This document shows, piece by piece, positions 34,701 through 43,947 of a DNA stretch of 64,000 nucleotides (position 1 is its first letter; every line of letters starts with the position of its first letter). The position numbers and the translations under genes were made by a program. The notes beneath the pieces are model-generated. The model was not told the DNA's origin. It saw only the letters and a program-made list of their open reading frames with translations, and did no database searches. The stretch spans positions 186,001 to 250,000 of the forward strand of contig NW_026516213.1 in NCBI RefSeq assembly GCF_025602895.1. Reading direction: 5' to 3'. Origin of the DNA: Polychytrium aggregatum (Eukaryota; Chytridiomycota; Chytridiomycetes; Polychytriales).

Positions 34701-36028
34701 ATGGCACACGAGAACACCCCTCGGTCGCCGCCACGATAGAATGTCTGGGCAATATCGCTTCTTCTCAAGGAAACTACGAGGCCGCCCTCAAATACTACCA
34801 GGAAGCGTTAGAGATCGAAACCAAAGTCTTTGGCACACGGGAGCATCCCGATGTCGCCACTACGATCCACCAGATGGGCAATATCGCCGATTCCCAAGGA
34901 AACTACCAGGCTGCCCTCAAATACTACCAGGAAGCGTTAGAGATCGAAACCAAAGTCTTTGGCACACGGGAGCATCCCGATGTCGCCACTACGATCCACC
35001 AGATGGGTAATATCGCCGAGTCTCAAGGCAACTACGAGGCTGCCCTCAAATACTACCGAGATGCGTTAGAGATCGAAATCAAAATCTATGGCACACGAGA
35101 ACACCCCGAAGTAGCCACTACGATAGAATGTCTGGGCAATATCGCTTCTTCTCAAGGAAACTACGAGGCCGCCCTCAAATACTACCAGGAAGCGTTAGAG
35201 ATCGAAACCAAAGTCTTTGGCACACGGGAGCATCCTGAAGTTGCCACCACAATTCACAACATAGGGAGTATCGCCGAGTACCAAGGAAACTACCAGGCTG
35301 CCCTCAAGTACTATCAGGAAGCACTCGACATCTCCATCAAGATCTATGGCACACGAGAACACCCCTCAGTTGCCTCCACGATTCATTGCCTCGGTTATAT
35401 TTCCGATTCCCAAGGCAACTACGGCACCGCCCTCAAATACTACCAGGAGGCACTCAATATCAAGACCAAAGTCTATGGCACACGAGCACATCCCGAAGTC
35501 GCCTTAACGATCCTTCGTCTTGGTGGTGTCGCTCGATCTAGAAATAATTATGAACAAGCCGAAGTATGCTACCTTGAGGCACTAGACATTTATGTCAAGA
35601 CATTCAATACTCGCCAGCATGAAAAGGTCGCCCGGACCTTGAACGAGTATGGCAAACTCAAGTATTTGCAAGGCCAGCTCTCCGAATCACAAAGCATGCT
35701 CAAGGAAGCCTTGAGTATCTCCATGCATATCTACAAAGTTCGGAAGCATCCCATGATTGCCACCACCCTCAAAAATCTGGGTGACGTGTCCAATGCTCAG
35801 GGTGAATACGCCGATGCACTCAACTTGTACCAGGAAGCTCTGGACATTTGGACAGCCACACTCAATAATCCAAAACACAAGGATATCAAAGAAGTGACAA
35901 AATGTATTGCCGATATTCGAGGCAGGAATCGTAAGCAATCCCGTCGGGTCGCACCGTTGGATGTCGAATTCTCACACAAGCCTCGGCTAGGGAACCAACG
36001 CAAGTGGTTTCGATGTTTCATCATTTGA
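31781..36028 (+). CDS. TIR–NB-ARC–TPR NOD-like receptor with CaaX-like C-terminus
   Basis: A single exon of 1,415 residues. Residues about 19–165 are a TIR domain: HDLFLSYRVATD, then VFHDSSCLRDAENWRDDF, FVAVISRASL, and DNVLLEIKTALDL with Glu110 at the position of the NADase glutamate. An NB-ARC-type ATPase follows, with P-loop GMGGMGKS (240–247), Walker B YLLVLDNVDD (about 327–336) and the sensor strand VVVTTRM (356–362), then a helical region. From about residue 673 there are about 16 kinesin-light-chain-like TPRs with period 43 (GTREHPxVATTI...GNYEAALKYYQEALEIETK). The protein ends RKWFRCFII, a CaaX-type prenylation signal. By family knowledge, TIR–NTPase–repeat proteins sense non-self through the repeats and signal by TIR NAD+ cleavage. 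Ligand and output here are unknown. Confidence 0.9.
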   Translation: MQANASNQPYHCNVHGRPDHDLFLSYRVATDNTTVQSLKNMLATTGQRRYGEPLAVFHDSSCLRDAENWRDDFLCALTRCRVFVAVISRASLESMIQKAISGEEDNVLLEIKTALDLVDSGVDISVMPLCVSSLVKDGEKEVWADCRPYHVIIPVDSKFDTLRAVLKGLSDIHMFGFRPDQMYKRVYRLLNLVHPIPPNMEPITAIHRKYFCDSKFRVDPIRLDILLKQLTLTGRAVISGMGGMGKSVLALQILHFMMGTLNVSNHGELEAFQDETIGVVSQYSQVFWLNCSTESTALDGLCAMFDGVEPEKVKKHASKFLANTHSYLLVLDNVDDISVVDSVFEHSKSLWFSGDVVVTTRMASLPPGAFAIALKAKIPGYRHDPLRLGNWNDSITLDYILSTSPMIVQRLVSDEAKKSLDSIVAKISGYPLVIQTFMTFYENNEVPLSEIDRLFSKVLEEQEGEDDTRSSLKVIVDLSLDSLMKRGDEGIEAARLFGAVSLVAPTNIQFELIKEIAQKMDLKTEGELSGSKGNQWCQYMELTSGLSTVTALIKMVVQSGLLRSGNEGRYSTHLLTQLVAREYVQAHDELNVEGIEDATCKSLIELTKSIDIKAHVYSKHVDKFTDHVFAEGYTKLEHVRLATRQGELAEERGWFGAASDRFETHFKRAVQYFGTEEHIEIVGILNHLGDNHRRLGHLDPAEDSLNRALRILTSIEGHTSHPQAALILHHMGLVSRERGRYVAAKEYYDRALKQQLETHGTRIHLDIAETLEDTGYILSAQGKYKEAERLYHEVFNIRLQIHGTREHKDIAAVLGCLGDVASSLGNYEVALKYYQEALDIKTKVSGTREHPDVATTIHQMGNIAESQGNYEAALKYYRDALEIETKIYGTREHPEVATTIECLGNIASSQGNYEAALKYYQEALEIETKVFGTREHPEVATTIHNIGSIAEYQGNYQAALKYYQEALDISIKIYGTREHPSVAATIECLGNIASSQGNYEAALKYYQEALEIETKVFGTREHPDVATTIHQMGNIADSQGNYQAALKYYQEALEIETKVFGTREHPDVATTIHQMGNIAESQGNYEAALKYYRDALEIEIKIYGTREHPEVATTIECLGNIASSQGNYEAALKYYQEALEIETKVFGTREHPEVATTIHNIGSIAEYQGNYQAALKYYQEALDISIKIYGTREHPSVASTIHCLGYISDSQGNYGTALKYYQEALNIKTKVYGTRAHPEVALTILRLGGVARSRNNYEQAEVCYLEALDIYVKTFNTRQHEKVARTLNEYGKLKYLQGQLSESQSMLKEALSISMHIYKVRKHPMIATTLKNLGDVSNAQGEYADALNLYQEALDIWTATLNNPKHKDIKEVTKCIADIRGRNRKQSRRVAPLDVEFSHKPRLGNQRKWFRCFII
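34187..35733 (+). repeat. Tandem 129-bp TPR repeat array with near-identical units
   Basis: About 12 units of 129 bp (43 codons). Units starting at 34316, 34445 and 34574 are repeated almost base for base at 34961, 35090 and 35219, exactly 645 bp (five units) downstream. Such identity, including synonymous sites, indicates recent duplication or gene conversion within the receptor gene. Confidence 0.95.
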
Positions 36029-36099
36029 ACGAGCGCGTTCATTTCCGAACGCCTCAATGTCTCTTGTGGTGGCAAATGACACGACATATTGTTTGGAAG

Positions 36100-36512
36100 T
36101 CTCAAAAAATCACACGAGGCGCTTGTGCATCTATTTTGCTCGCTGTATTAATTCGGGGGTGTTCAACGGGCCATCGGTACCATGCGGCACCCTGCAGTGG
36201 GCGTACAAGCAAGCTCAGGCAGAACGTTTGTGTCCGGTGGAGCCGCTTCTGTTCGTTCGTTGGGATGGCGTCGAGGGCGGGCCGTATTCCATCATTGGCC
36301 GCAGGAATGTGCGGTATGCAATCGTCAGTGTCTTGGCTGTGAGGTTCCCAAGGGTCAGGCCCATCTTGGCCATGTTGGATGCTGCTTCTCTTGTCCTGTC
36401 CACCATTCGGTCCTGGCAGATCGTCGATGAAGGCGCTGAACATGAGTGGGCTCAGCACCGATCCCTGTATCAGTCCTTTCTGTAGCCCTATCTGGCTGGA
36501 TGCCATCACAAT
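36100..36512 (-). pseudogene. Non-LTR retrotransposon reverse-transcriptase remnant
   Basis: On the minus strand, QKGLIQGSVLSPLMFSAFID (about 36485–36425) matches RT motif 4 (the GxxQGxxLSPxLF region). About 20 codons later DRTREAASNMAKMGLTLGN and TIAYRTFLRPMMEYG (about 36405–36280) match the region after the RT palm. The stretch with the catalytic YADD motif is missing, so it is an internally deleted fossil. It abuts the broken SEL1 gene at about 36512. Confidence 0.7.
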
Positions 36513-37410
36513 GGCCATGTTGTCAATCAAGATCACACCAAGGCTGCTGAGCTGTACCGCAATCTTGCAGATCGTGGAATCCCTCAAGCTCACGTCGTTC
36601 TTGGTCGTCGCTATGAGGGCGGCGAAGGTGTCGATCGATCCTTTGCCTCGGCCATCGAGTGGTATGCCAAGGCCGCAGACCAAGGCAGTGAAGAAGGTCG
36701 ACTCCATATTGTGTTCCTCCGTGGCTGGCTCTCGTTCATCGACCATGGTGTCGAACAGAACGATCAAGACGCCTTCAATCACTGGCAGGAAGCCAGCACC
36801 ATGTCCACCAACACAATGCACAAACCCATCGCCACCCACATGGTTGGCTGGATGCACTACCTTGGCCGGGGCACCGTGCGTGACGTACAAAAGGGTATCA
36901 AGATCATCCGGGAGAACAGATCGGATGGGTTCAAGCTTGGAGATGCCGAATGTCTTGCATCCGAGTGGTATTATATCAACTCCGATTCCCCCCGCGATCT
37001 GCAATTTCTTCGAGCTGCGCCAGCTAGGATCGGATCGGGACTGGCTGTGCAGACATCTTATGGCTGTATGTGTGTTCCATGGATTCGGAGCTGCGATCAA
37101 CCGGACCAAGGCAGCCGGCATCTTTGAGCAGCTCGCCAACGAAGGACGCAGCGACAGTCAGAACTGGATCGGAGAGTGCTACTACTATGGTAATGGAGTA
37201 TTTAGGAACTACACCAAGGCATTCGAGTGGCTCCGCAAGTCGGCCGAGGAGGGCAATCGATACGGCCAGCGCAATCTCGGCAACTGCTACCGATTAGGAG
37301 TTGGTGTCTCCCAGAACATCGACACTGCCGTCTTTTGGTACCGCAAGTCCACCGACCAGGGTCTCGATGGTGCCATCAACCACCTCAGGAATCTTGGCGA
37401 GTGGCCCTGA
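36513..37410 (+). pseudogene. 5'-truncated SEL1-repeat gene, frameshifted
   Basis: SEL1-like repeats start directly at the edge of the RT remnant without a start codon. They read KAAELYRNLADRGIPQAH, VLGRRYEGGEGVD, AIEWYAKAADQGSEEG, then a region like the SEL1 modules of the neighbouring kinase (WMHYLGRGTVRD). After SDSPRDLQF the frame shifts by +1 near 37000 and continues FELRQLGSDRDWLCRHL, ending with three clean SEL1 repeats (AFEWLRKSAEEGNRYGQRNL, AVFWYRKSTDQGLDG) and a stop at 37410. It parallels the SEL1 modules of the minus-strand kinase gene (ERDWLCR), so it is a broken paralogue. Confidence 0.75.
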
Positions 37411-37598
37411 CCCTGATTTTCGTTTCCAGCAACCACATCATCACTGAACATGGAAGCAGCCAAGCAACCATGAAGGTGGCATTCTCGCATCTCAAAATGA
37501 GGGCATTCTTGATTTCATCGGAGACAATAGAGCCGCATGTATGTGTTTGTGGCTCGAAAGTCAAGGAATGCAGTATCTCCATCTTGCATATATTCAAT

Positions 37599-40500
37599 CT
37601 ACGAGTGAGGTGCGGGGTTGGGAAAGCCCCAGCTGGCCGATCTGCGATACCACATGGCGGCAACCTCAAAGTCACCATCGACTCCCCAGCCAGACTGATA
37701 GCAAACACCCAAATGCCAGGCTCCCCAGGCGTTGCCTTGCTCAGCAGCCTTTCTGAACCAAGCAACGGCGGTATGGACGTTTAGACCACCTTGGAACTGG
37801 TAGCGCTCTCCAAGAAGGACTTGAGCCACAGAGTGGCCTTGGTTGGCCAGTTCCTCGATCAGCGACATCGCACGTCGATAATTTGCCTTGGTGCCGATGG
37901 CGTGCAGGTGACAGAGCGCCAAAACCAACTTGCAAAACCAGTCGCTCTCGGCTCCTTTCTCGCTCCAGTTGTAGAACCTGATCTGGAGGGGCGAGTTGCC
38001 GGACACTTCGATGGCAACTCATTCCACATCTTCCAGCTTTGTCGTGTTCCTCGCCCGGTGGCCCAGCACCACTTCAGGAGTATCCCGGCAAGAGACTTGA
38101 GGATCGAATGGTGGTCGTAGATCTGAACAAACACTTGCTGCCAATGGAGAAAGGCAGACACGTCGTCCTGCTGGTCGCCAAGACCGAGGAAGTAGATCCA
38201 GCCTCGGTCAAAGTATGCAACCAGATCGGATGTGCTTGTCAACATTCTGTGGAGGTCGACCGCCTTCTTCCACTCCGAATCAGGCTTGCTGGAGCTTTGA
38301 CTGAGGGTGTCGATGGAGTCCTGCAGCGCTTTGGGATCGTGCTCCTTCAGCAGCGCGATGAAGAACCCAGACACAGATCCGCTGTGGATGAACTCCTCCA
38401 AAGGGACATTGCTGCGTCCATCCGCCAACGTTCTGTCGGCTGAGGGTCCGCTGGATGCCGAAGCACTCTGCAGTGCCGGTGAGATATCGGCAGGGACTTC
38501 TGGTAGATCGAGTGACTCGAGTCTATCCAAAATGCCGTCAAACTTGGGTCTCTGGCTGGGTGCCTGATGCCAGCACTCTTTGATCAGCTCCCAGAGCTCG
38601 CCCGGGATGTTGCACAGATTCCTGGGTCTCCGGCCGTTTTGAATGTGGAGTCGAACGATTTCATCACGCATGCGCTGTTTTCCATCGCCGGTCATCCATA
38701 GGCGTCCGTTGTTGAACACCTCGCAGAGCAGCAGACCAAAGGCATAGACGTCGGTTTCCTTGGAGGACCCATGGGGATCATTTTCGTCAATCATCTCGGG
38801 GGCCATGTAGTGGAGTGTACCTCCTGCGTTCTTGGCGTCGCCAATTCTTTTGCTCGAGCTTGATGCGTGCTTGACATAGGACATACCAAAGTCCGAGATC
38901 ACCGCGCGATAGTCCGAGTCCAGCAGGACGTTGGCTGGCTTGAGGTCGCCGTGGACAATGTTCTTGCCATGGAGATAGCTCATGCCAGAGGCAACTTGTC
39001 GCACGATCCTGAGCTTTTCTTTGAGCGGAACAGGGCTGTCCACTCTGGCCACAAAGCGACGCAAGGTGCCGTTCTTCATGAATGGCGAGACCATGAAAGG
39101 CTTGGTGACGGTGTCGCAGGCGCCGAGGAGCGGCAGGATGTTGTCGTGCTTGAGACTGTGCCAGACCTCGATCTCCTGGTGCAGATTCCGGCGCTCCATC
39201 GCACTTGCATCGCACAGCAGCTGCTTGACAGCTACCTCGCGCCCATAGTACGATGCCGAATACACTTTTCCAAAGCCACCCTCGGCGATGGGCTCGCGGG
39301 ACCAGTTGGTGACGGCGTTCGCAGGAATGCGCCATATCTGTCGCTTGTCAGAGTCGTGGTCCCCTCCTTCCAAGGCGTCCGAGTCGGGGATGGGTCCTGG
39401 CGCTTCGGGAAGACTGGAGAATATGTCGTTCACGATGTATCCGTCGCTGTTGAGCTGCTCGTAAATGCCGGCCATGACACGCTCGTTCGTCTGAGTGCCG
39501 GTGCCCCAGCGACAGCACTCGGCAAGGAGGATTCGGCAGAGCCAATCTCGTTCGGCACCGAGGACACACCAACGGTAAAACTTGTGGTGGAGTGGCGAGT
39601 CTCCTGGGCCACTCCATGGAAGCTGGTTCCAGTTTTCAGCCGGCTCGGTAGCTCCGCGGCGCAGGCCAACGCACCACTTGAGCAGCGCACCCGAGAGCCT
39701 TCTGAGAACGGAGTGATCGTCCTTGATCGCACTGTTAACAAACTGCCAATACCGGACGGCATCGACATCACTCTTGGGGACACCGAGGCCAAGGAAGCTG
39801 ATCCAGCCCAAGTGAAAGTGTGCCTCAACGTTGGAGGCTTCGGCGAGAGTGAGATACAGCTGGATGGCGACTCGCCACTCGAGATGTGTGTCGGGGATAT
39901 CCTTGTCGGTGATGATGTTGGCTACCGCAAGAGTGGCCACAGCATCCCCTTGCTTGGCTCTGTTGAGAGTGTGCTTGGGGACACCCTTGATGGCAGCGAT
40001 GGCAAAGAGGGGCGATTCGTCGTTTGGAGGATCGTCTTGGTCCGAGTCTGTCTTCAACGACGCTTGGTCATTCTCGGAAGATAGTATTGGCATGGGGGTT
40101 GGAACCCTGGTGTTGGCGAGGCCTTTGTAAGGCGCCAGGAACTGGACGATCTCATCGAATGTTGGTCGCTGTGCTGGATCTTGGTGCCAGCAGCGCTCGA
40201 TCAGAGACCAAATGTCGTCAGGAATGCCATCAAACCGCTCAGGTCTTCTGCCCCTCATTATGCAGGACTCGATTGCTCGCGTTCTCATGGGTTGGCCGTC
40301 TTTGGTTGTCCACACTGGCTTGCAATCGCCGAGCACTTCGTAGAACATGACGCCAAAGGCGTAGGCGTCGGTCTTTTTGGAGGCACCACTAGGATCATCA
40401 TCGTCGAGCATCTCTGGGGCAATGTAGTGAATCGTCGAGCTGAAGGTTTCAGCTTGGACGCGAATCACGGATGCCGATGTGTGCCTGTTAGAATGAGGAG

Positions 40501-41644
40501 TTCCAAATCCGAAAACTACAGCCTCGAATTGGTCATTGATCAGAACGTTACGGGGCCCCATATTTCCGTGTATGATATTGCCGTTGTGGAGGTAGTCGAT
40601 ACCACTGGCCACTTGGTACATGTGCTTGAGCTTCTCGTCCAAAAGCCGTGGTTCATCCGCATTCACAATGTAGTCATACAGCGAACCATTCTCCATAAAC
40701 GGGGTTACGGTGAAGGGTTTCTCGGCGAAGTCGCAGGCCCCCGTTAGGGGGAGGACGTGGGGGTGTCTCAGCCGATACATGATGTTGACCTCATTCCGAA
40801 AGGACTCGATCTCTCGACGATCGTGGTGTGCAAAAAGCTGTTTAACAGCAACGCTGAGACCGCAGTACGTGGCCCTGTAGATCTCTCCGAAGCCTCCGCG
40901 AAATAGAGGAGCGTGCGAGTAGTCACTAATGTCGCTCGACAATATGCGCCAAGGCTCCGATTTGAGGGACCGGGCGGTGCTTGAATGGTTCCGCAGCATT
41001 TCGAGCAGTGGAGTGGCAACTTTGTCGGCCCGCGTCTTTGATACGTTGCGGTTCCTGGGTACTGCGAGGAGAAATGCGGTGACGTGGTAGATCTCCGTCT
41101 CTGGCAGATTCTGAGTGATGCCCAAGTGATCAAAGACATGGGTATCATCGGCTTGAAGCAGATTTGATACCATGGCAAGCTTGGCATTTTCTTCGGCGTC
41201 GTCGCTGACGATAGCCTGTCGAATGGCCAGAGTATCAAACTCCACAAATTCATCGGCAGAGAGCAAGCGAACCGCACCCTTGAAATGGTTGCCAAGCTGC
41301 TGGCAGAGATCCTGGATGTTCTGGCGGGCGGCCGGGCCTTCGAGAAGCCGCTGCACCTTGTGGTGGCGCTGGAGGTCGGAAACTTGCCGGCGGGCTTGTC
41401 CATAAACTTGCCGGAGATCCGCTAGTTGACTTGCAAGGTCTTGGGTGCTCTTCAGCAATCCAGCGAGCGTCCGGAGGGAGTTGTAGGAGGAGATGGCGAG
41501 ACATTTCCATGCACTTGTGTTGTCCTCGAGGCCGTCGATTGTTCGAAGCAGGGCATGGACCTCTTGGAGAAGTTCGTTCAAAGCTCCGTCGGGATACTGG
41601 CGGATGAGGCCAGCCAGTCCAACGACGACGTCCATGTCGGACAT
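37599..41644 (-). CDS. Tandem pseudokinase–kinase protein with SEL1 modules and an N-terminal helical bundle
   Basis: Start 41644 (MSDMDVVVGL). Residues 1–125 are helical and resemble the four-helix bundle of MLKL-type kinases (weak match). Kinase-like domain 1 is at about 232–505, with glycine loop RGGFGEIY and VAVK lysine 268. The HRD-type motif reads HGNMGPRN (Asn for the catalytic Asp) and DFG reads GFG, so it is a pseudokinase. A SEL1-type module follows (585–740). Kinase domain 2 is at about 780–1045 with VAVK lysine 807, HGDLKPAN (Asp900), SDFG and APE all present, so it is probably active and TKL-like. A second SEL1 module includes AWFRKAAEQGNAWGAWHLG. A one-base deletion near 38005–38012 shifts frame between NELPS and SGNSPLQIRFYNW. 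Homology on both sides shows the intended junction. DHRS12 is divergent, 295 bp away. Confidence 0.85.
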
Positions 41645-41938
41645 GGTGGCGACCTGGACCGATGGACCAATAAACCGATGGACGATGGACCGATGAACGA
41701 TCGCAGGGAATCCAAGCCGAAGCCGAAACTGCACCCAAGCACCAAATATGGACAGCCGCCAGACACGTGGTGACTACAGCGCCACGCCGGTTCGAGTGCG
41801 GTTCTTCTGGCGGGCAAACTGACGGAAATTCTCTGATTCTCCGCCCTGCGTCGTTTCCCCCGCAGCGAATCCCGATATCTTGGCTTCTGCTTGCCCATCA
41901 CCGCGCTGCAAATTGCATCTGCCCCGTCTCTGCAAACC
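41645..41938. promoter_or_regulatory. Divergent promoter region, tandem kinase / DHRS12
   Basis: About 294 bp between opposite start codons. It contains an imperfect repeat of gatggaccgatgaac-like units (41655–41700). No defined element was recognised. Confidence 0.5.
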
Positions 41939-43947
41939 ATGTCGCTGCTGCTGAGAAGCTCGATGTTCACCCTTTGGGGCTACCAGGCCTTCACCAAGGC
42001 CGGCTTTCTCCGCGCGAGCAAGTCCTTCGATCCCAACGATCTCAATGGTGCCTGTCCGATGCGCTGGGGAGGATTACCAGTGCCAGCCGCCGAGCCACGG
42101 CATCCAGGAGGCCCTCTGCTGCGATGCCGCAGCCTCATTCGGAACTAACTCGCAGTCGCTTTCGTGGCCAATGCCGCCGAAATCCAGTCGATTTGTCGGG
42201 CAAAGTCATGATTGTCACAGGAGCCAACTCGGGCCTCGGCAAGGTCACTGCTCTGGAGCTCGCCAAGCGCGGTATGCTAGATCTTGGGAAAGCGCGATGC
42301 ACAATCTGCTGCCGCCTGCATCTGTACTCGTTGCTTATTCGAACCATCGGAATCCAGGCGCCGAGTTGCATATCCTCTGTCGAAGCCCGAACCTTGGAGC
42401 CTCCGCCCGGACCGAGCTCATAGAGCAGTCCAAGAACCAGAACATCCACCTTCACGTCGTCGACATCAGCCGCCCGGCCATGATCAAGGAGTTTGTTTCC
42501 ACCTTTCTGAGATCCAAGGGCGATGGTGCCCAGCTGCATGTGCTGGTAAGCAGGGGCCGTGGTTGCGGCTGGCGGCTGGATGGATGGCCTGAGCGTTGGC
42601 CGTGAGCCCAACATGACACGCCGTCTGGAGTGGCATCGGTTCTCATCGTCTTCCCGCTGCCGCCGGTTGCTCCAGGTCAACAACGCCGGAGCCCTGTTTA
42701 CCGAAAAGACCGTCACTCCCGATAAGCTCGATGGAAGCTTCGCCACCAATACTTTGGGGACATACTACCTGACCCAGCTCCTGATTCCCACCCTCGAGAA
42801 GACCCCAGGCTCGCGCGTGGTATGCACCATGTTCGACCGAGATGCAGCTCGGGCGCTGGTGATCCTGGCACATGCAGAGTCTAACAGCCCTTGTCGCTGT
42901 CGGTTGCGTTGGGTGCGGTCAGGTTACTGTTTCCTCCGGTGGCATGTACAATGCCCGGCTCGACATCACGGATCTGCAATTCGAGCGCATGGCCGAAAAG
43001 TGGAACGGCGTACTTGCCTATGCGTACGATAAGGTTCGTTGCTGATCTTGCGAGAGCGTACTCCGAGCCGGTGTGATGCAGCTGGCCAGCCGTGTCTCGA
43101 TCGCACCCGCCCGTTGACTGGACTTGACATGATCCCTTACGACTCCCATATTTTCCGGTCTCTGTGATGGCTGCAGCGTGCGCAAGTCGAGCTGACCGAG
43201 CTCTGGGCCGAGCGCCATCCCAAGATCCACTTCTTTTCGATGCATCCTGGTAGGCTTGCGGCTTTGTGCCCTTGGTGCTGCGTTTGGCGCTGCATTCGGG
43301 GCGGTCCAGAGAAACTAACCTGCTCCCGCTCTTTGATCGACAGGATGGGTAGGCCACACCAGCCCTGGTTGAGCGGGCTCGGATGAGGGGCGAGTGGCAT
43401 TCGCGGTGTCCGAGCATGTCTGCGACGGGGCTAACGAAAATGACGATATGCACTGCTCCGATAGTCATCTACTCCAGGCGTAGACAAGTCTCTCCCCAGC
43501 CTCAACAAGTACGTGGGCGACAACCTGAGGACGCCGGAACAGGGCGCCGACTCGATCGTCTGGGCAGCGTGTGCAAAGAGCGCCCTATCCATCCGCAGCG
43601 GAGCATTCATCTTTGGTATGTGTTGCGGGCTGCGGGGCGAGCGGACAATGGCTCCACGGGCGGTCCGGGCTTGCGGCGGCTCTCGATCCGAATGGCATGG
43701 CATTCGACCACGGCGTTTGGCCACGGCGTTTGGCCACGACGTTTGGCCGTGGTGGGCGATGCTGGTGATGCTGACGGTGCTGACGGTGCTGACGATGCGA
43801 TCTGCACTTTTCTCTGGCTGGGCTGACCCGGAAACAGACCGCCAGGAAGCTGTCCAGCATCTGACTCTGGCAGGCACACAGTGCCCCAAGGACGATGTTG
43901 TCAAGCTGGCCGCCAAGCTCGACGAGATTGCTGCGTCGTTGGTGTGA
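41939..43947 (+). CDS. DHRS12: Short-chain dehydrogenase/reductase, DHRS12-like
   Basis: Nine exons (41939–42047, 42188–42271, 42358–42545, 42676–42819, 42923–43033, 43177–43249, 43344–43348, 43465–43615, 43838–43947). The family N-terminus MSLLLRSSMFTLWGYQAFTK precedes a Rossmann fold. Its landmarks are VDLSGKVMIVTGANSGLGK (TGxxxGxG cofactor site), NIHLHVVDIS, VNNAGALFTEKT, TVSSGGMYN with the catalytic serine, and AYAYDKRAQ giving YxxxK. HPGW then TPGVDKSLPS follow, with a conserved tail GADSIVWAA. HPGW requires a 5-nt microexon (GATGG at 43344–43348). It should be an NAD(P)-dependent oxidoreductase; the substrate is unknown in this family. Confidence 0.9.

Noticed and set aside
34187-35733. 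Regularly spaced repeats that might suggest a CRISPR-like array
   Set aside because: The units are contiguous, 129 bp, coding and clearly TPR repeats of the receptor; there are no spacers.
36102-37139. A 345-codon minus-strand frame as an intact gene
   Set aside because: Only its distal third has reverse-transcriptase similarity; the rest is antisense to SEL1 repeats. It is a fossil, not a gene.
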